Positions 1-6,996 of a DNA stretch of 64,000 nucleotides are shown one piece after another. The DNA lies in assembly GCA_027493885.1 (NCBI GenBank), contig JAOSJZ010000001.1:2722622-2786621 (forward strand), read 5' to 3'. Every line of letters starts with the position of its first letter. Position 1 is the stretch's first letter. The notes under the pieces are model-generated. The model had not been told where the DNA came from. It was given only the letters and a program-made list of their open reading frames with translations, and did no database searches. The DNA is from Gaiella sp. GTDB taxonomy: Bacteria > Actinomycetota > Thermoleophilia > Gaiellales > Gaiellaceae. Made by a program: the position numbers and the translations under genes.

Positions 1-289
1 GCTCGGTCGCGGCGGCGTGCCCAGATCGCGTTGTCTCGCGCTGACGCGAGGGAGCTCTGGAACGGCTCGTCCCTCGCTGCGTGGACGCCGCACCGTCCGA
101 AGCGCCCATCTGACCGAGCGTCTCGACCTCGAAGAGCGCGAGCTGGCAACTCTCGAGCTCGGTCTCCGCGGTACGGGTGTTGCGTCGCTTCGTGTGGTCA
201 GCCATAATGGTGCGTGAGGCGATCCGAAGCTATGTAGCTTATCAGCCTCGCGAGCACACAGCAAGTCGCGTGCACTAGACTCCCGGCCG
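1..289. other. intergenic, no supported gene
   Basis: I see no convincing coding signal here. The short open frames on both strands look like chance products of high GC and none has a recognisable family motif. It may hold the promoter of the HTH gene that starts near 290. Confidence 0.4.
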
Positions 290-1080
290 GTGCGCGCCGC
301 CGACCTGATCCGCGAGGCCCGTCTGCGGGCAGGACTAACCCAGCAGCAGCTCGCCGATCGCTCGGGCAGGGAGCGCTCGGTGATTGCGCGCTGGGAGCAG
401 GGCGCAGTTTCCCCAGCGTCGACAACCTGCTCGAGGTGATCCAAGCCTGCGGCTTCGACCTGCCGCTCGTGCTCGCCCCACGCGAGAGCCGCCAGGATGA
501 GCGGCTCGAGAAGAACCTGCTGCTCACCCCGGAACGACGCGCCCAGCGTCTCCTGGCGAAGCTCGACCGGGAGGGCACGGCGGCGGAGACGCGGTTCGAC
601 CCGTACGCCCTCCTGCAAGCGCTCGACCGCCACCGCGTCACGTACGTCCTGATCGGCGGCCTCGCCCGGATCGTCCAGGGAACCGAGGAGCCGACTCACG
701 GGCTCGACCTCACCCCCTCGCTCCGCGAGCAGAACCTCGAACGGCTCGAGCGCGCGCTCGGCGAGGTCGACGCGACGCGAGCCGACGGCCGCACGCTGTC
801 CCTCGACCCCGAGTCGCTCGCCTCCGAGCCGGTGCACGAGCTCGAGACCCAACACGGGCCCCTGAAGCTCGTCCCCGAGCCGGCCGGCACGCGCGGCTAC
901 GACGACCTGCGCCGCGCCGCCAGCCGCGAACCCCTCGGCCACGGTGTCCGCCCCCAGGTCGCCTCCGTCGGCGACCTCGCCCGCATGCTCTCCGCGCTCG
1001 CAGACGAGGAGCGGCTCCCGCAGCTGATGCAGCTTCGCCGCATCACCGAGCTCGAACGCACCCGCGGCATCGAACGGTAA
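290..1080 (+). pseudogene. XRE-type HTH fused to a nucleotidyltransferase-like domain, broken by a frameshift
   Basis: From a GTG at 290 the sequence encodes an XRE helix-turn-helix (REARLRAGLTQQQLADRSG, then RSVIARWEQGAVSP). At about 410-415, in a TTTCCCC run, the frame moves by -1 and continues in another frame as SVDNLLEVIQACGFDLPLVL, the usual last HTH helix, then a C-terminal region with VLIGGLAR near residue 120 that resembles the GG box of minimal nucleotidyltransferase (MNT/AbiEii-like) proteins. The acidic residues expected after that box are poorly kept (HGLDLTPS), so catalysis is doubtful. Restoring one C joins both halves. Family knowledge: HTH-NTase fusions are common antitoxin or regulator-like genes in actinobacteria. 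Whether the lesion is real or a sequencing error is open. The downstream gene pair is also NTase-related. Confidence 0.65.
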
Positions 1081-1141
1081 AGCTCGCACCGTGCTGGCCG
1101 TCGACGGCCGCGCCCGGCGGCGGTCGTACACTGGTCGAGCG

Positions 1142-1474
1142 ATGACGCGCACCCGCAGTCCCGAGCTAGGCCCGGCGGCAAGACCGGTTGCGGTGCCGGA
1201 GGATCTCGACGACCCGGCGCTGCCGAAGGCACGGGGGCGCATCGGGCTGCCCTTGCACGTTCGTTGGAGCGGCCCGTCGATCGTGTATGACCTCGACGAC
1301 CGCGCCGACCGTGCCCGCGTCTACGAACAGGTCCTTCGCGAAGGCACCGAGGACGACGTCCGCTACTACGTCGACGCCGCCCAGCTCCGCGAGCTGTGGC
1401 ACGAGCTCGTGCTCCCGCCCATGGTGAGACAGGCATGGGTTGGCTGGTTTCGGCGTCATCGCAACGTCGCGTAG
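1142..1474 (+). CDS. small conserved protein upstream of an AbiEii-type nucleotidyltransferase
   Basis: 110 residues from ATG 1142; its TAG is followed directly by the GTG of the next gene, so the two are almost surely co-translated. The protein is acidic and arginine-rich in its middle (DLDDRADRARVYEQVLREG) and ends in a short basic tail. No signal peptide or membrane segment. I recognise the layout (about 110 residues, immediately before an AbiEii-like nucleotidyltransferase) but no named domain. By position it is the candidate antitoxin or cognate partner of the toxin-like protein at 1475; that is inference from neighbourhood only. An earlier in-frame start at 1091 exists but adds low-complexity sequence. 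Confidence 0.7.
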   Translation: MTRTRSPELGPAARPVAVPEDLDDPALPKARGRIGLPLHVRWSGPSIVYDLDDRADRARVYEQVLREGTEDDVRYYVDAAQLRELWHELVLPPMVRQAWVGWFRRHRNVA

Positions 1475-2149
1475 GTGCTGAGCGCGCTTCAGGAGCAGGT
1501 CGCGGCGATCGTCGCCGGGCTCGAGGAGGCGGAGGAGTTCGCGCTGGCCGGCGGCGCAGCGCTGATCGTTCGCGGCGAGGTCGAGCGGCGGACGCGTGAC
1601 CTCGACTTTTTCGGGCTCACGGGTGAGGCCGTCGACCGGCTTGTCCCCGCCGCCGAACGTGCGCTGCATGACGCCGGGCTCGTTGTCGAGCGTGTCCAGG
1701 TCAACCCGGGTTTCGCGCGCTTGATCGTGTCGAGCGCCGACGATCGCACCGAGCTCGATTTCGCAGCCGACGCTCGGCTGTTCCCTGCCGAGCCGGGAAC
1801 CCCTGCACCGACGCTACGCGGCGAAGAGCTCGCGGTCGACAAGCTCCTCGCGCTGTTCGGACGCGCCGAGGCGCGCGACTTCGTCGACCTGAGGGCGGTC
1901 GAGCCCCGATATGGGCTCGACCGTCTCTGCCAACTCGCCTACGAGAAAGACCACGGTTTCGATCCCAGCGTCCTCGCCGAGATGCTCAGCCGCTTCAACC
2001 GGCTGCGGCGCGAAGAGTTCGAGCTTGCCGACGCGCAGTACGAGCAACTCGGCGGCGAGGTCGAACGCTGGCGCGAGCATGCCCTCGAGCTCGCACACCG
2101 ACCGGAGCTTCGCCCTGGACGCGACGTAGGTCTCGGCCCCGACTTCTGA
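1475..2149 (+). CDS. nucleotidyltransferase, AbiEii/AbiGii toxin-like family
   Basis: 224 residues starting at GTG 1475 with zero spacing from the upstream stop. Motifs of the AbiEii/DNA polymerase beta-like NTase fold are visible: the GG box FALAGGAALIVRG (about residues 24-36), the RTRDLDFF acidic strand just after it, a second acidic strand ELDFAAD, a conserved lysine in ELAVDKLLALFGR, and the RDFVDL motif. Family knowledge: AbiEii proteins are nucleotidyltransferase toxins in type IV toxin-antitoxin or abortive-infection systems; solitary relatives may only be NTase-like regulators. The partner here is not a classic AbiEi HTH antitoxin, so a canonical AbiE system is not shown. Cytoplasmic; no regulator next to it apart from the frameshifted HTH gene upstream. 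Confidence 0.8.
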   Translation: MLSALQEQVAAIVAGLEEAEEFALAGGAALIVRGEVERRTRDLDFFGLTGEAVDRLVPAAERALHDAGLVVERVQVNPGFARLIVSSADDRTELDFAADARLFPAEPGTPAPTLRGEELAVDKLLALFGRAEARDFVDLRAVEPRYGLDRLCQLAYEKDHGFDPSVLAEMLSRFNRLRREEFELADAQYEQLGGEVERWREHALELAHRPELRPGRDVGLGPDF

Positions 2150-2228
2150 CCCGGACCTCGCGCGTCACCGGGCAGGCAGCTGCGGTCCGGTCGTACAGCA
2201 ACTACCCCGAATGGAGGCGAGACACAAA

Positions 2229-2242
2229 TGCACCTCGGTGCA
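2229..2242. promoter_or_regulatory. short inverted repeat upstream of HTH gene
   Basis: TGCACC-TC-GGTGCA is a perfect 6-bp inverted repeat 31 bases before the start of the HTH gene at 2274. It is the right size and place for an operator, possibly autoregulatory, but a chance hairpin cannot be excluded. Confidence 0.35.
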
Positions 2243-2273
2243 ATTCCGACATCATTCGTGTACGGTTGTATGG

Positions 2274-2759
2274 ATGGCGCGTTGGCAGCGACGTGCTGAG
2301 CGGGCGCGAAGGCCGGGTTCGAGCGCGCCCGTGCCGGTGATCGTTACGCCGGCGGTGCGTGTGGCGGAGGAGCCCCAGCGCCTGGTCTACACCCGCTCGC
2401 AGGCCGCTCAGGCGCTCGGGGTCAGCCAAACGACCTTCACCCGGCGCGTGCTGCCGTTGATCGAGACGGTCGAGATGCCGTGGGGAACCGTCTATGTCCC
2501 CGTCGACGAGGTCGAGCGGCTCGTCAGCGATCACCTCGTGCCTGCACCCGAACCACCAGCGCCGGCGCCTCCGGGCCGCCCTCGCGCCGTGCCGGACGAG
2601 GTCGTGCGTCGCATCCAGAAGGCCGACGCAAGCGGCACGAGCCTCGGTCAGATTGCCCGCGATCTCAACGCCACCGGCACACCGACCGCGCACGGCGGAG
2701 CGCAATGGTGGCCGTCAACCGTGCGAGCGGTTCTTCGTGCGACGCATCGCGCGGCATGA
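2274..2759 (+). CDS. HTH protein with a recombinase-domain-like C terminus
   Basis: 161 residues from ATG 2274 (ATGGCGCG); an out-of-frame ATG lies 4 bases before. The middle (YTRSQAAQALGVSQTTFTRRV, split here by its Arg-rich helix) is an excisionase/MerR-like helix-turn-helix ending in a WGTVYVPVDEV wing. After a proline-rich linker, the last 50 residues (SGTSLGQIARDLNATG, PTAHGG, WWPSTVRAVLRAT) match the small helical domain that follows the catalytic domain in large serine recombinases, where it selects DNA. There is no serine catalytic domain, so it is a DNA-binding protein, not a recombinase. The stop overlaps the next start (ATGA at 2756), so it is translationally coupled to the MauD-like gene and is the likely regulator of that pair. 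Confidence 0.75.
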   Translation: MARWQRRAERARRPGSSAPVPVIVTPAVRVAEEPQRLVYTRSQAAQALGVSQTTFTRRVLPLIETVEMPWGTVYVPVDEVERLVSDHLVPAPEPPAPAPPGRPRAVPDEVVRRIQKADASGTSLGQIARDLNATGTPTAHGGAQWWPSTVRAVLRATHRAA

Positions 2760-3328
2760 GCACGCCGTGGATCGTCGCCTTCTTGGCCCTCGTGGGGCTG
2801 GTAGTCCTCGAGACCATCGTCCTCGTCGGGCTCTTACGACGCGTGAGCGGCGCACTCGAGCAGGTCGAAGCCAGGTTGGCTACCGCATCGGCCTTGCCGG
2901 AGGTCGCCGGCGTCACGCCTGGCTCGGTCGTGCCGGATTTCTCGGTCACAGACGAGGCCGGGAGGAACGTCCACTCGTCGGCTCTCGTGTCCGGGGCGAC
3001 GATCTTCCTCCTCGTCGCATCCGACTGCAGCGCCTGCAAATACCTGGCCCGCGAGCTCGAAGGCGTCGGTGACGCCGTCGATGGGATGCCGCTCTACGTA
3101 CTGATGCAGAACTCGCCCGCCAGCGGTCACACGAGGTACGGAGGTGGGACGGTCCTCTACGACGCCGGCCTCGAAGCCGCCCGCGCCTTTCGCAGCGCCG
3201 CCACGCCCGTCGCCTTCCTGGTCGACCACGGTGGCTTCGTCCTCGATCGAACCATCCCCGACTCTCTCGCGGACATCCAGAAGCTCGTCGCGCGACAGAA
3301 GGGAGGTGTTCTGGCCTCGCACGCGTGA
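2756..3328 (+). CDS. membrane-anchored thioredoxin-fold protein, MauD-like
   Basis: 190 residues. Residues 5-28 form one N-terminal membrane anchor, then a short coiled linker, then a redoxin domain starting at VVPDFSVTDEAG with the active pair in SDCSACKYL (Cys91 and Cys94, a CxxC). Downstream strands (TPVAFLVDHGGFVLDRT) carry the cis-proline of the thioredoxin fold. Family knowledge: MauD and TlpA-like anchored redoxins make or isomerise disulfides outside the membrane; MauD is needed to mature the 12-cysteine light chain of methylamine dehydrogenase. Start ATG 2756 overlaps the upstream stop by 4 bases. The next gene encodes a secreted 12-cysteine protein, so this is very probably its disulfide-forming partner; that is inference from context. 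Confidence 0.8.
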   Translation: MSTPWIVAFLALVGLVVLETIVLVGLLRRVSGALEQVEARLATASALPEVAGVTPGSVVPDFSVTDEAGRNVHSSALVSGATIFLLVASDCSACKYLARELEGVGDAVDGMPLYVLMQNSPASGHTRYGGGTVLYDAGLEAARAFRSAATPVAFLVDHGGFVLDRTIPDSLADIQKLVARQKGGVLASHA

Positions 3329-3362
3329 GGCGCAACGAACGACGTCCAGGAAGGAGGTCGAG

Positions 3363-3632
3363 ATGGATCTCGACCAGAACGTCAGTCGGGGCCGGTTCAT
3401 CCGGAACCTCGGGAAGCTCGCCGCGATTGGCGTTGGAATCGCCCTCGTGCCGGCGCAAGTGGCGCGGGCCGAAGCGGGGACGTACTGCTGTCGTGACCCA
3501 GAGTGCGGAGCGAATCTCTGCAACCCAGGGCAGCACGGCTTCAAGTGTTGGGACAGCTGTACGGGCGGAACATGCTGTGTCGGCTGTCCCGGCTTCAGTG
3601 ACTGTCAGTACAGCTTGCCCTGCCTCTGCTGA
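3363..3632 (+). CDS. small secreted protein with twelve cysteines
   Basis: 89 residues behind a strong Shine-Dalgarno (GGAAGGAGGTCGAG before ATG 3363). The first ~36 residues are a leader: SRGRFIRN then a hydrophobic stretch ending PAQVARAEA, which resembles a Tat-type signal although the second arginine is displaced. The remaining ~53 residues contain 12 cysteines, including two CC pairs, and tryptophan at KCWDSC; almost one residue in four is Cys. An even number suggests six disulfides. No CxxCH heme motif and no classical iron-sulfur spacing. The Cys count and MauD-like neighbour recall the methylamine dehydrogenase light chain, but this protein is much shorter and I cannot claim homology. 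It could equally be a secreted redox carrier, a metal-binding or a defence-type peptide. Function unknown. Confidence 0.75.
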   Translation: MDLDQNVSRGRFIRNLGKLAAIGVGIALVPAQVARAEAGTYCCRDPECGANLCNPGQHGFKCWDSCTGGTCCVGCPGFSDCQYSLPCLC

Positions 3633-3649
3633 GGGTCTCAAGAGGAGCC

Positions 3650-3673
3650 GGCCCTCCGTCTCCTCGGAGGGCC
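3650..3673. terminator. hairpin between convergent genes
   Basis: GGCCCTCCG and CGGAGGGCC form a 9-bp stem with a 6-base loop just after the 12-cysteine gene and before the end of the convergent gene at 3712. No clear U-tract; likely a bidirectional terminator. Confidence 0.6.
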
Positions 3674-3711
3674 AGCTCTCCGATGGCGGACGTCTCGCCG
3701 CCCGGGACGCT

Positions 3712-4365
3712 CTAACCCACGTAGTCCTCAGGGCACTTGGCGCCGACGCGGCCGTCGTCATCGTTGAGCCAGCTTCGCTGCACGAGCACTTCGATCACTT
3801 TGATGACAGTTTCGGTTCCGGCAACTCCCGAGGTGTCGAGGTCGAACGCGGTCATGCCTCCGCCGGGATGCTGGACGACCATCCAGGTGCCGTACCAGCC
3901 TTTCTCGCGCTGGCTGCGAAACTCGCAGACGACGTTCGGGTAGGCGCGCGCGATGTCGCGTGGGAGCGATCCGACGCCGAGGCCTTCTGGTGTTCGCTGT
4001 GCGGACACGCTCGTGCCAGCCCGGAGGACGCGCAGGGGCCCGTTCCGGGTGGTGCTTCGGAATCCGACCTTCCATACACGGATGTCCATCGCGCCGACTT
4101 CCCAGACGTACTCGATGTAGCGCCCTCGCGAACCGAAGTTGTTCCGCCAGACCGAGTAGAGCGGCGGTCCGCCGAACGCGCGGCGGACCTGTGGGAGGGT
4201 CATCCCGAGTTGGACTTTGCCAATTCCCTTTCCGGGGGTGATGCGTGTCTCGTGTGAGACGCTGGCCGTACTTGTGGCGCCAACGGCGGCGGCGAGGCCT
4301 GTTGCCGCGACGAGCGCAATGAGCGTTCTCACGCTGCCATTCTGCCGACGGTGAAAGCTCTGCAC
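3712..4365 (-). CDS. secreted protein of unknown function
   Basis: 217 residues from ATG, or about 206 from an internal GTG at 4332 that begins directly with the signal peptide (TLIALVAATGLAAAVGA). The mature part starts with SHETRITPGKGIGKVQLG followed by MTLPQVRRAFG: the 'GIGKVxLGMTxxqVrxafG' pattern is seen in small secreted proteins of this lineage and resembles the SmpA/OmlA-like lipoprotein fold, though I cannot confirm it. There is one Cys pair (CEF and KCPEDYVG) that could form a disulfide. Convergent to the MauD-like operon with a hairpin between; no operon partner. No catalytic motif seen. Confidence 0.7.
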   Translation of the reverse strand: MQSFHRRQNGSVRTLIALVAATGLAAAVGATSTASVSHETRITPGKGIGKVQLGMTLPQVRRAFGGPPLYSVWRNNFGSRGRYIEYVWEVGAMDIRVWKVGFRSTTRNGPLRVLRAGTSVSAQRTPEGLGVGSLPRDIARAYPNVVCEFRSQREKGWYGTWMVVQHPGGGMTAFDLDTSGVAGTETVIKVIEVLVQRSWLNDDDGRVGAKCPEDYVG

Positions 4366-4415
4366 AACAGGCGCGAGAGTCAGTCTGATCGTGAGCCGCG
4401 GGCAGCGTCGGGGCG

Positions 4416-5525
4416 GTGCTTCGGCGTCGTATCCTGGCCTTCGACGTGACGCCGGGCGCGATATCGACGGACGCTGCGCTCGACCAAGAATCGAATCTTC
4501 CCGAGGAGCGCAGCGTGGTCGCGCGCGGCCCGCTGGGGCTCGCGTGGGCTCGTTTCAAGCGCGACCGTGTGGCGGTCGTCGCGGGTGTGGTCGTCGTCAC
4601 GGTACTGCTCGCCTGCGTCGCGGGAGCCCCGCTCGCGGCGCACCTCCTGGGTCATGGCCCCAACGACCCGTTCCCTTACGCGGTGGACGTCAACCTGAAG
4701 CCGGTCGGGCCGTGGACGCGGGTGCCCGACACGAACGCGTCGGTCGCCTCACCGGGCGCGGCGCCGACGACGCTGCTCGTACTCGGAGCCGACGGACAGC
4801 TGGGGCGCGACCTGCTCCTGCGTCTGCTCTATGGCGGCCAGGTCTCGCTCGCGATCGGAATCGGCGCTGCGTTGCTTGCCTTGCTGATCGGGGTGCCGGC
4901 CGGGATCCTCTCCGGCTACCTGGGCGGCTGGACGGACTGGTCGCTGTCGCGGTTCACCGAGCTGTTCATGGGATTCCCGCTGCTCTTGTTCCTGGTCGCG
5001 ATCGGCTACACGATCGGCGGGCGCTTCAACGACGTGACGCTGGGCGTGTTCCAGCCGGGGGTCTTGGTGTTGGTGTTCCTGATCGGGGCGTTCTCCTGGT
5101 TTCTTCCGGCTCGCGTGATTCGGGCGGAGGTCGTCTCCTTGCGCGAGCACGAGTTCGTCGAGGCGGCCCGGATGGTCGGCGCCAGCGACGGCTGGATCAT
5201 GCGCAAGCACGTGCTCCCCTACCTGGTCGCGCCGATCGTGATCTGGGGCACGCTGATGACCGCCAGCTTCGTGATCTTCGAGGCCGCGATCTCGGTACTC
5301 AACCTCGGCGTGAAGCTGCCCACAGCAAGCTGGGGCAACCTGCTGTCGACGAACTGGGGCACGCTGCTCGTGTACGACCCGTTTCGGCCGAGCGGCACCT
5401 ACTACGTCGAGAGATCGAACTGGGTTGTGTTCTGGCCGACCGCGGCGTTGTTCGTCTCGATCGTCTCGCTCGCCTTGCTGGCCGAGGGCATCCGGCGGGC
5501 GTTCGACCCAAAAGGGAACGCGTGA
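4416..5525 (+). CDS. ABC transporter permease, oligopeptide/nickel type (DppC/OppC-like)
   Basis: Up to 369 residues. A hydrophobic anchor follows FKRDRVAVVAGV, then a periplasmic loop, then the permease core with the cytoplasmic EAA loop EFVEAARMVGASDGWIMRKH near residue 250 that docks on the ATPase. Family knowledge: DppC/OppC proteins pair with a DppB-type permease and move peptides, nickel or sugars in ABC importers. The stop is fused with the next start (GTGA), so the two permeases are coupled. The order C then B is the reverse of the usual dppBC order. No ATPase or solute-binding protein lies in the flanks. Start choice is unsure: GTG 4416 or GTG 4446, neither with a clear ribosome site. 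Confidence 0.85.
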   Translation: MLRRRILAFDVTPGAISTDAALDQESNLPEERSVVARGPLGLAWARFKRDRVAVVAGVVVVTVLLACVAGAPLAAHLLGHGPNDPFPYAVDVNLKPVGPWTRVPDTNASVASPGAAPTTLLVLGADGQLGRDLLLRLLYGGQVSLAIGIGAALLALLIGVPAGILSGYLGGWTDWSLSRFTELFMGFPLLLFLVAIGYTIGGRFNDVTLGVFQPGVLVLVFLIGAFSWFLPARVIRAEVVSLREHEFVEAARMVGASDGWIMRKHVLPYLVAPIVIWGTLMTASFVIFEAAISVLNLGVKLPTASWGNLLSTNWGTLLVYDPFRPSGTYYVERSNWVVFWPTAALFVSIVSLALLAEGIRRAFDPKGNA

Positions 5526-6535
5526 TCCGCGCCGTTGTCGCCCGTGTCATCGCCGGCCTCGTGCTGATCCTGCTCCTGACGCTGATGACGTTCGCGATCT
5601 GGTCGATCATCCCGGTCGACCCGGCGATCTACCTCAACCCGAACGCGACCCCCGAGCAACGCGCCGCGATCCGGCACGAGCTCGGATTCGACAGGCCTCT
5701 CCCCGAGCAGTGGGGCAGCTACGTGTGGCGGCTCGGCACCGAGGCCGACTTCGGGAACACCCTCTCCGCGGTCCCGCAGCCCGTCCGCCCGATCCTCACC
5801 AGCGCCCTCGGTCCGACGCTCTCGCTCGTGCTCGGCGGCTTTGCGCTGATGCTGCTGCTCGCGGTCCCGCTCGGAGTGCTCTGCGCGCGCCGCGCGGGAT
5901 CGGCTCTCGACCGCGCGATCCTGACCTTCAGCGTCCTCGGCCTCGTGCTCCACCCGTTCATCGTCGGGCTCGTGCTGCGTCAAGTGTTCTCCGGCTCGCT
6001 CGGACTTGCGCCCGCCGGCGGCTACTGCCCGATTCGCGGGGAAGCGCCCGTGTTCACGGACGGGTTCAGGTCGTCCTCGTGCGGCGGCCTGCTCGACTGG
6101 ACACATCACATGTGGCTGCCCTGGATGACGTTCGCGCTGTTCTTCCTGCCGCTCTACGTCCGCTTCGTCCGCTCACACGTCCTCGAACAGCTCGGCCAGC
6201 TCTACGTCGTCACCGCCCGCGCGAAGGGCGTCCCCGAGCGGCGCCTCGTCCGGGGCCATGTCGCGCAGAACGCGTCCGGGCCGATCGTCGCGATGGTGGC
6301 GGTCGACGTCGCGGCGATCGTCACAACCGCCATCTACGTCGAGACGATCTTCGGCCTCCCCGGAATCGGCAGGATCGTCGCCTCGAGCCTCAGCGGCGGC
6401 AGCGGCTACGACCTGAAGCTGATCCTCGGAGTCGTCGTCCTCGTCGCGATCGCAATCATGCTCCTCAACCTGTTCGCCGACCTCATCATTCGCGCGCTCG
6501 ACCCCCGCGTCAGGCTCGGACGCGCGAGCGACTGA
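5522..6535 (+). CDS. ABC transporter permease, oligopeptide/nickel type (DppB/OppB-like)
   Basis: 337 residues from a GTG that overlaps the upstream stop by 4 bases. Hydrophobic segment at residues 8-28, then the family's N-terminal extracytoplasmic region (LNPNATPEQRAAIRHELGFD, DRPLPEQWGSY), then five more membrane segments. The EAA loop reads VVTARAKGVPERRLVRGH and the C-terminal IFGLPGIGRI is the hallmark of DppB-type permeases. The lumenal loop contains CPIRGE and SSSCGG cysteines that could pair. It completes the permease dimer with the upstream gene; energising subunits must be encoded elsewhere. Confidence 0.87.
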   Translation: MIRAVVARVIAGLVLILLLTLMTFAIWSIIPVDPAIYLNPNATPEQRAAIRHELGFDRPLPEQWGSYVWRLGTEADFGNTLSAVPQPVRPILTSALGPTLSLVLGGFALMLLLAVPLGVLCARRAGSALDRAILTFSVLGLVLHPFIVGLVLRQVFSGSLGLAPAGGYCPIRGEAPVFTDGFRSSSCGGLLDWTHHMWLPWMTFALFFLPLYVRFVRSHVLEQLGQLYVVTARAKGVPERRLVRGHVAQNASGPIVAMVAVDVAAIVTTAIYVETIFGLPGIGRIVASSLSGGSGYDLKLILGVVVLVAIAIMLLNLFADLIIRALDPRVRLGRASD

Positions 6536-6808
6536 CTCAGGCGTCGCCGCGCTGCCACACCTCGGGATTCACGTCGCACACTGGCGGCGTCGGCGCGCGT
6601 TCGGAGCAGTCTCTCGACGATCGACGACGAGAACGTCCTGTGCTCATCGACGGAACCCGGAGTCAGAGGCGGGTACAAATCGGGTACGTAAGGCCGGGGC
6701 CGCGTGGGTCGGCAAGTCCGTGGCCATCGCGCCGGATGCGGGGCTTTTCCAGGTATTTCGTGCCCTTGTGTTCTCACGCGTGGACCGCCGTCCCTCACTC
6801 GTCGTTGT
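6536..6808. other. non-coding stretch left of the tRNA fragment
   Basis: No gene is supported. It contains the direct repeat GGGTAC-AAATC-GGGTAC at 6671-6687, about 120 bases before the tRNA-Thr fragment. Such short repeats near an attachment site can be arm-type integrase sites, but this is only suggestive. Confidence 0.4.
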
Positions 6809-6980
6809 CTCGTAATGAAGGGGTCCCCGGTTCGAGTCCGGGCGTCGGCTTCCAGCGTTGATGCGGGATCGTCGCGCTCCGCCTCGATCGCGTCACGCGC
6901 CGTCGCCCGAGCCGAAGGGTCGAACCCTCGAACGCGTGCGCGTACGTCGTCAGCGTCACGTCCGGCGAGTTGCCGAGCTA
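6795..6980 (-). pseudogene. C-terminal remnant of a tyrosine recombinase (integrase)
   Basis: Read leftward, the frame gives AR-stop-LGNSPDVTLTTYAHAF, which matches the end of tyrosine integrases (typically ARQLGHSPxVTLxTYAH, where the Tyr is the nucleophile). A TAG stands where Gln is expected, and nothing upstream belongs to an integrase, because the frame runs at once into the stop of the neighbouring hydrolase. The tail then reads across the tRNA-Thr fragment (PTPGLEPGTPSLRDND), as integrase tails next to tRNA attachment sites often do. A dead remnant marking an element boundary. Confidence 0.65.
6809..6850 (+). tRNA. 3' half of a tRNA-Thr(CGT), truncated (att remnant)
   Basis: CTCGTAA (6809-6815) is an anticodon loop with anticodon CGT; TGAAG is the 3' anticodon stem, GGGTC a canonical 5-base variable loop, CCCGG-TTCGAGT-CCGGG (6826-6842) the T arm, CGTCGGC the 3' acceptor strand and T the discriminator. 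The bases before 6809 (GTTGT) cannot pair with TGAAG, and no D arm or 5' acceptor is present. So this is only the 3' half, the part duplicated when an integrative element uses a tRNA gene as its attachment site. Not a functional tRNA. The expected intact copy is outside the window. Confidence 0.8.
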
Positions 6981-6996
6981 CCGCGCGTTCGTGACG

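Noticed and set aside
6809..6854. A functional tRNA gene
   Set aside because: No D arm or 5' acceptor strand and the 5' anticodon stem cannot pair; only the 3' half is present.
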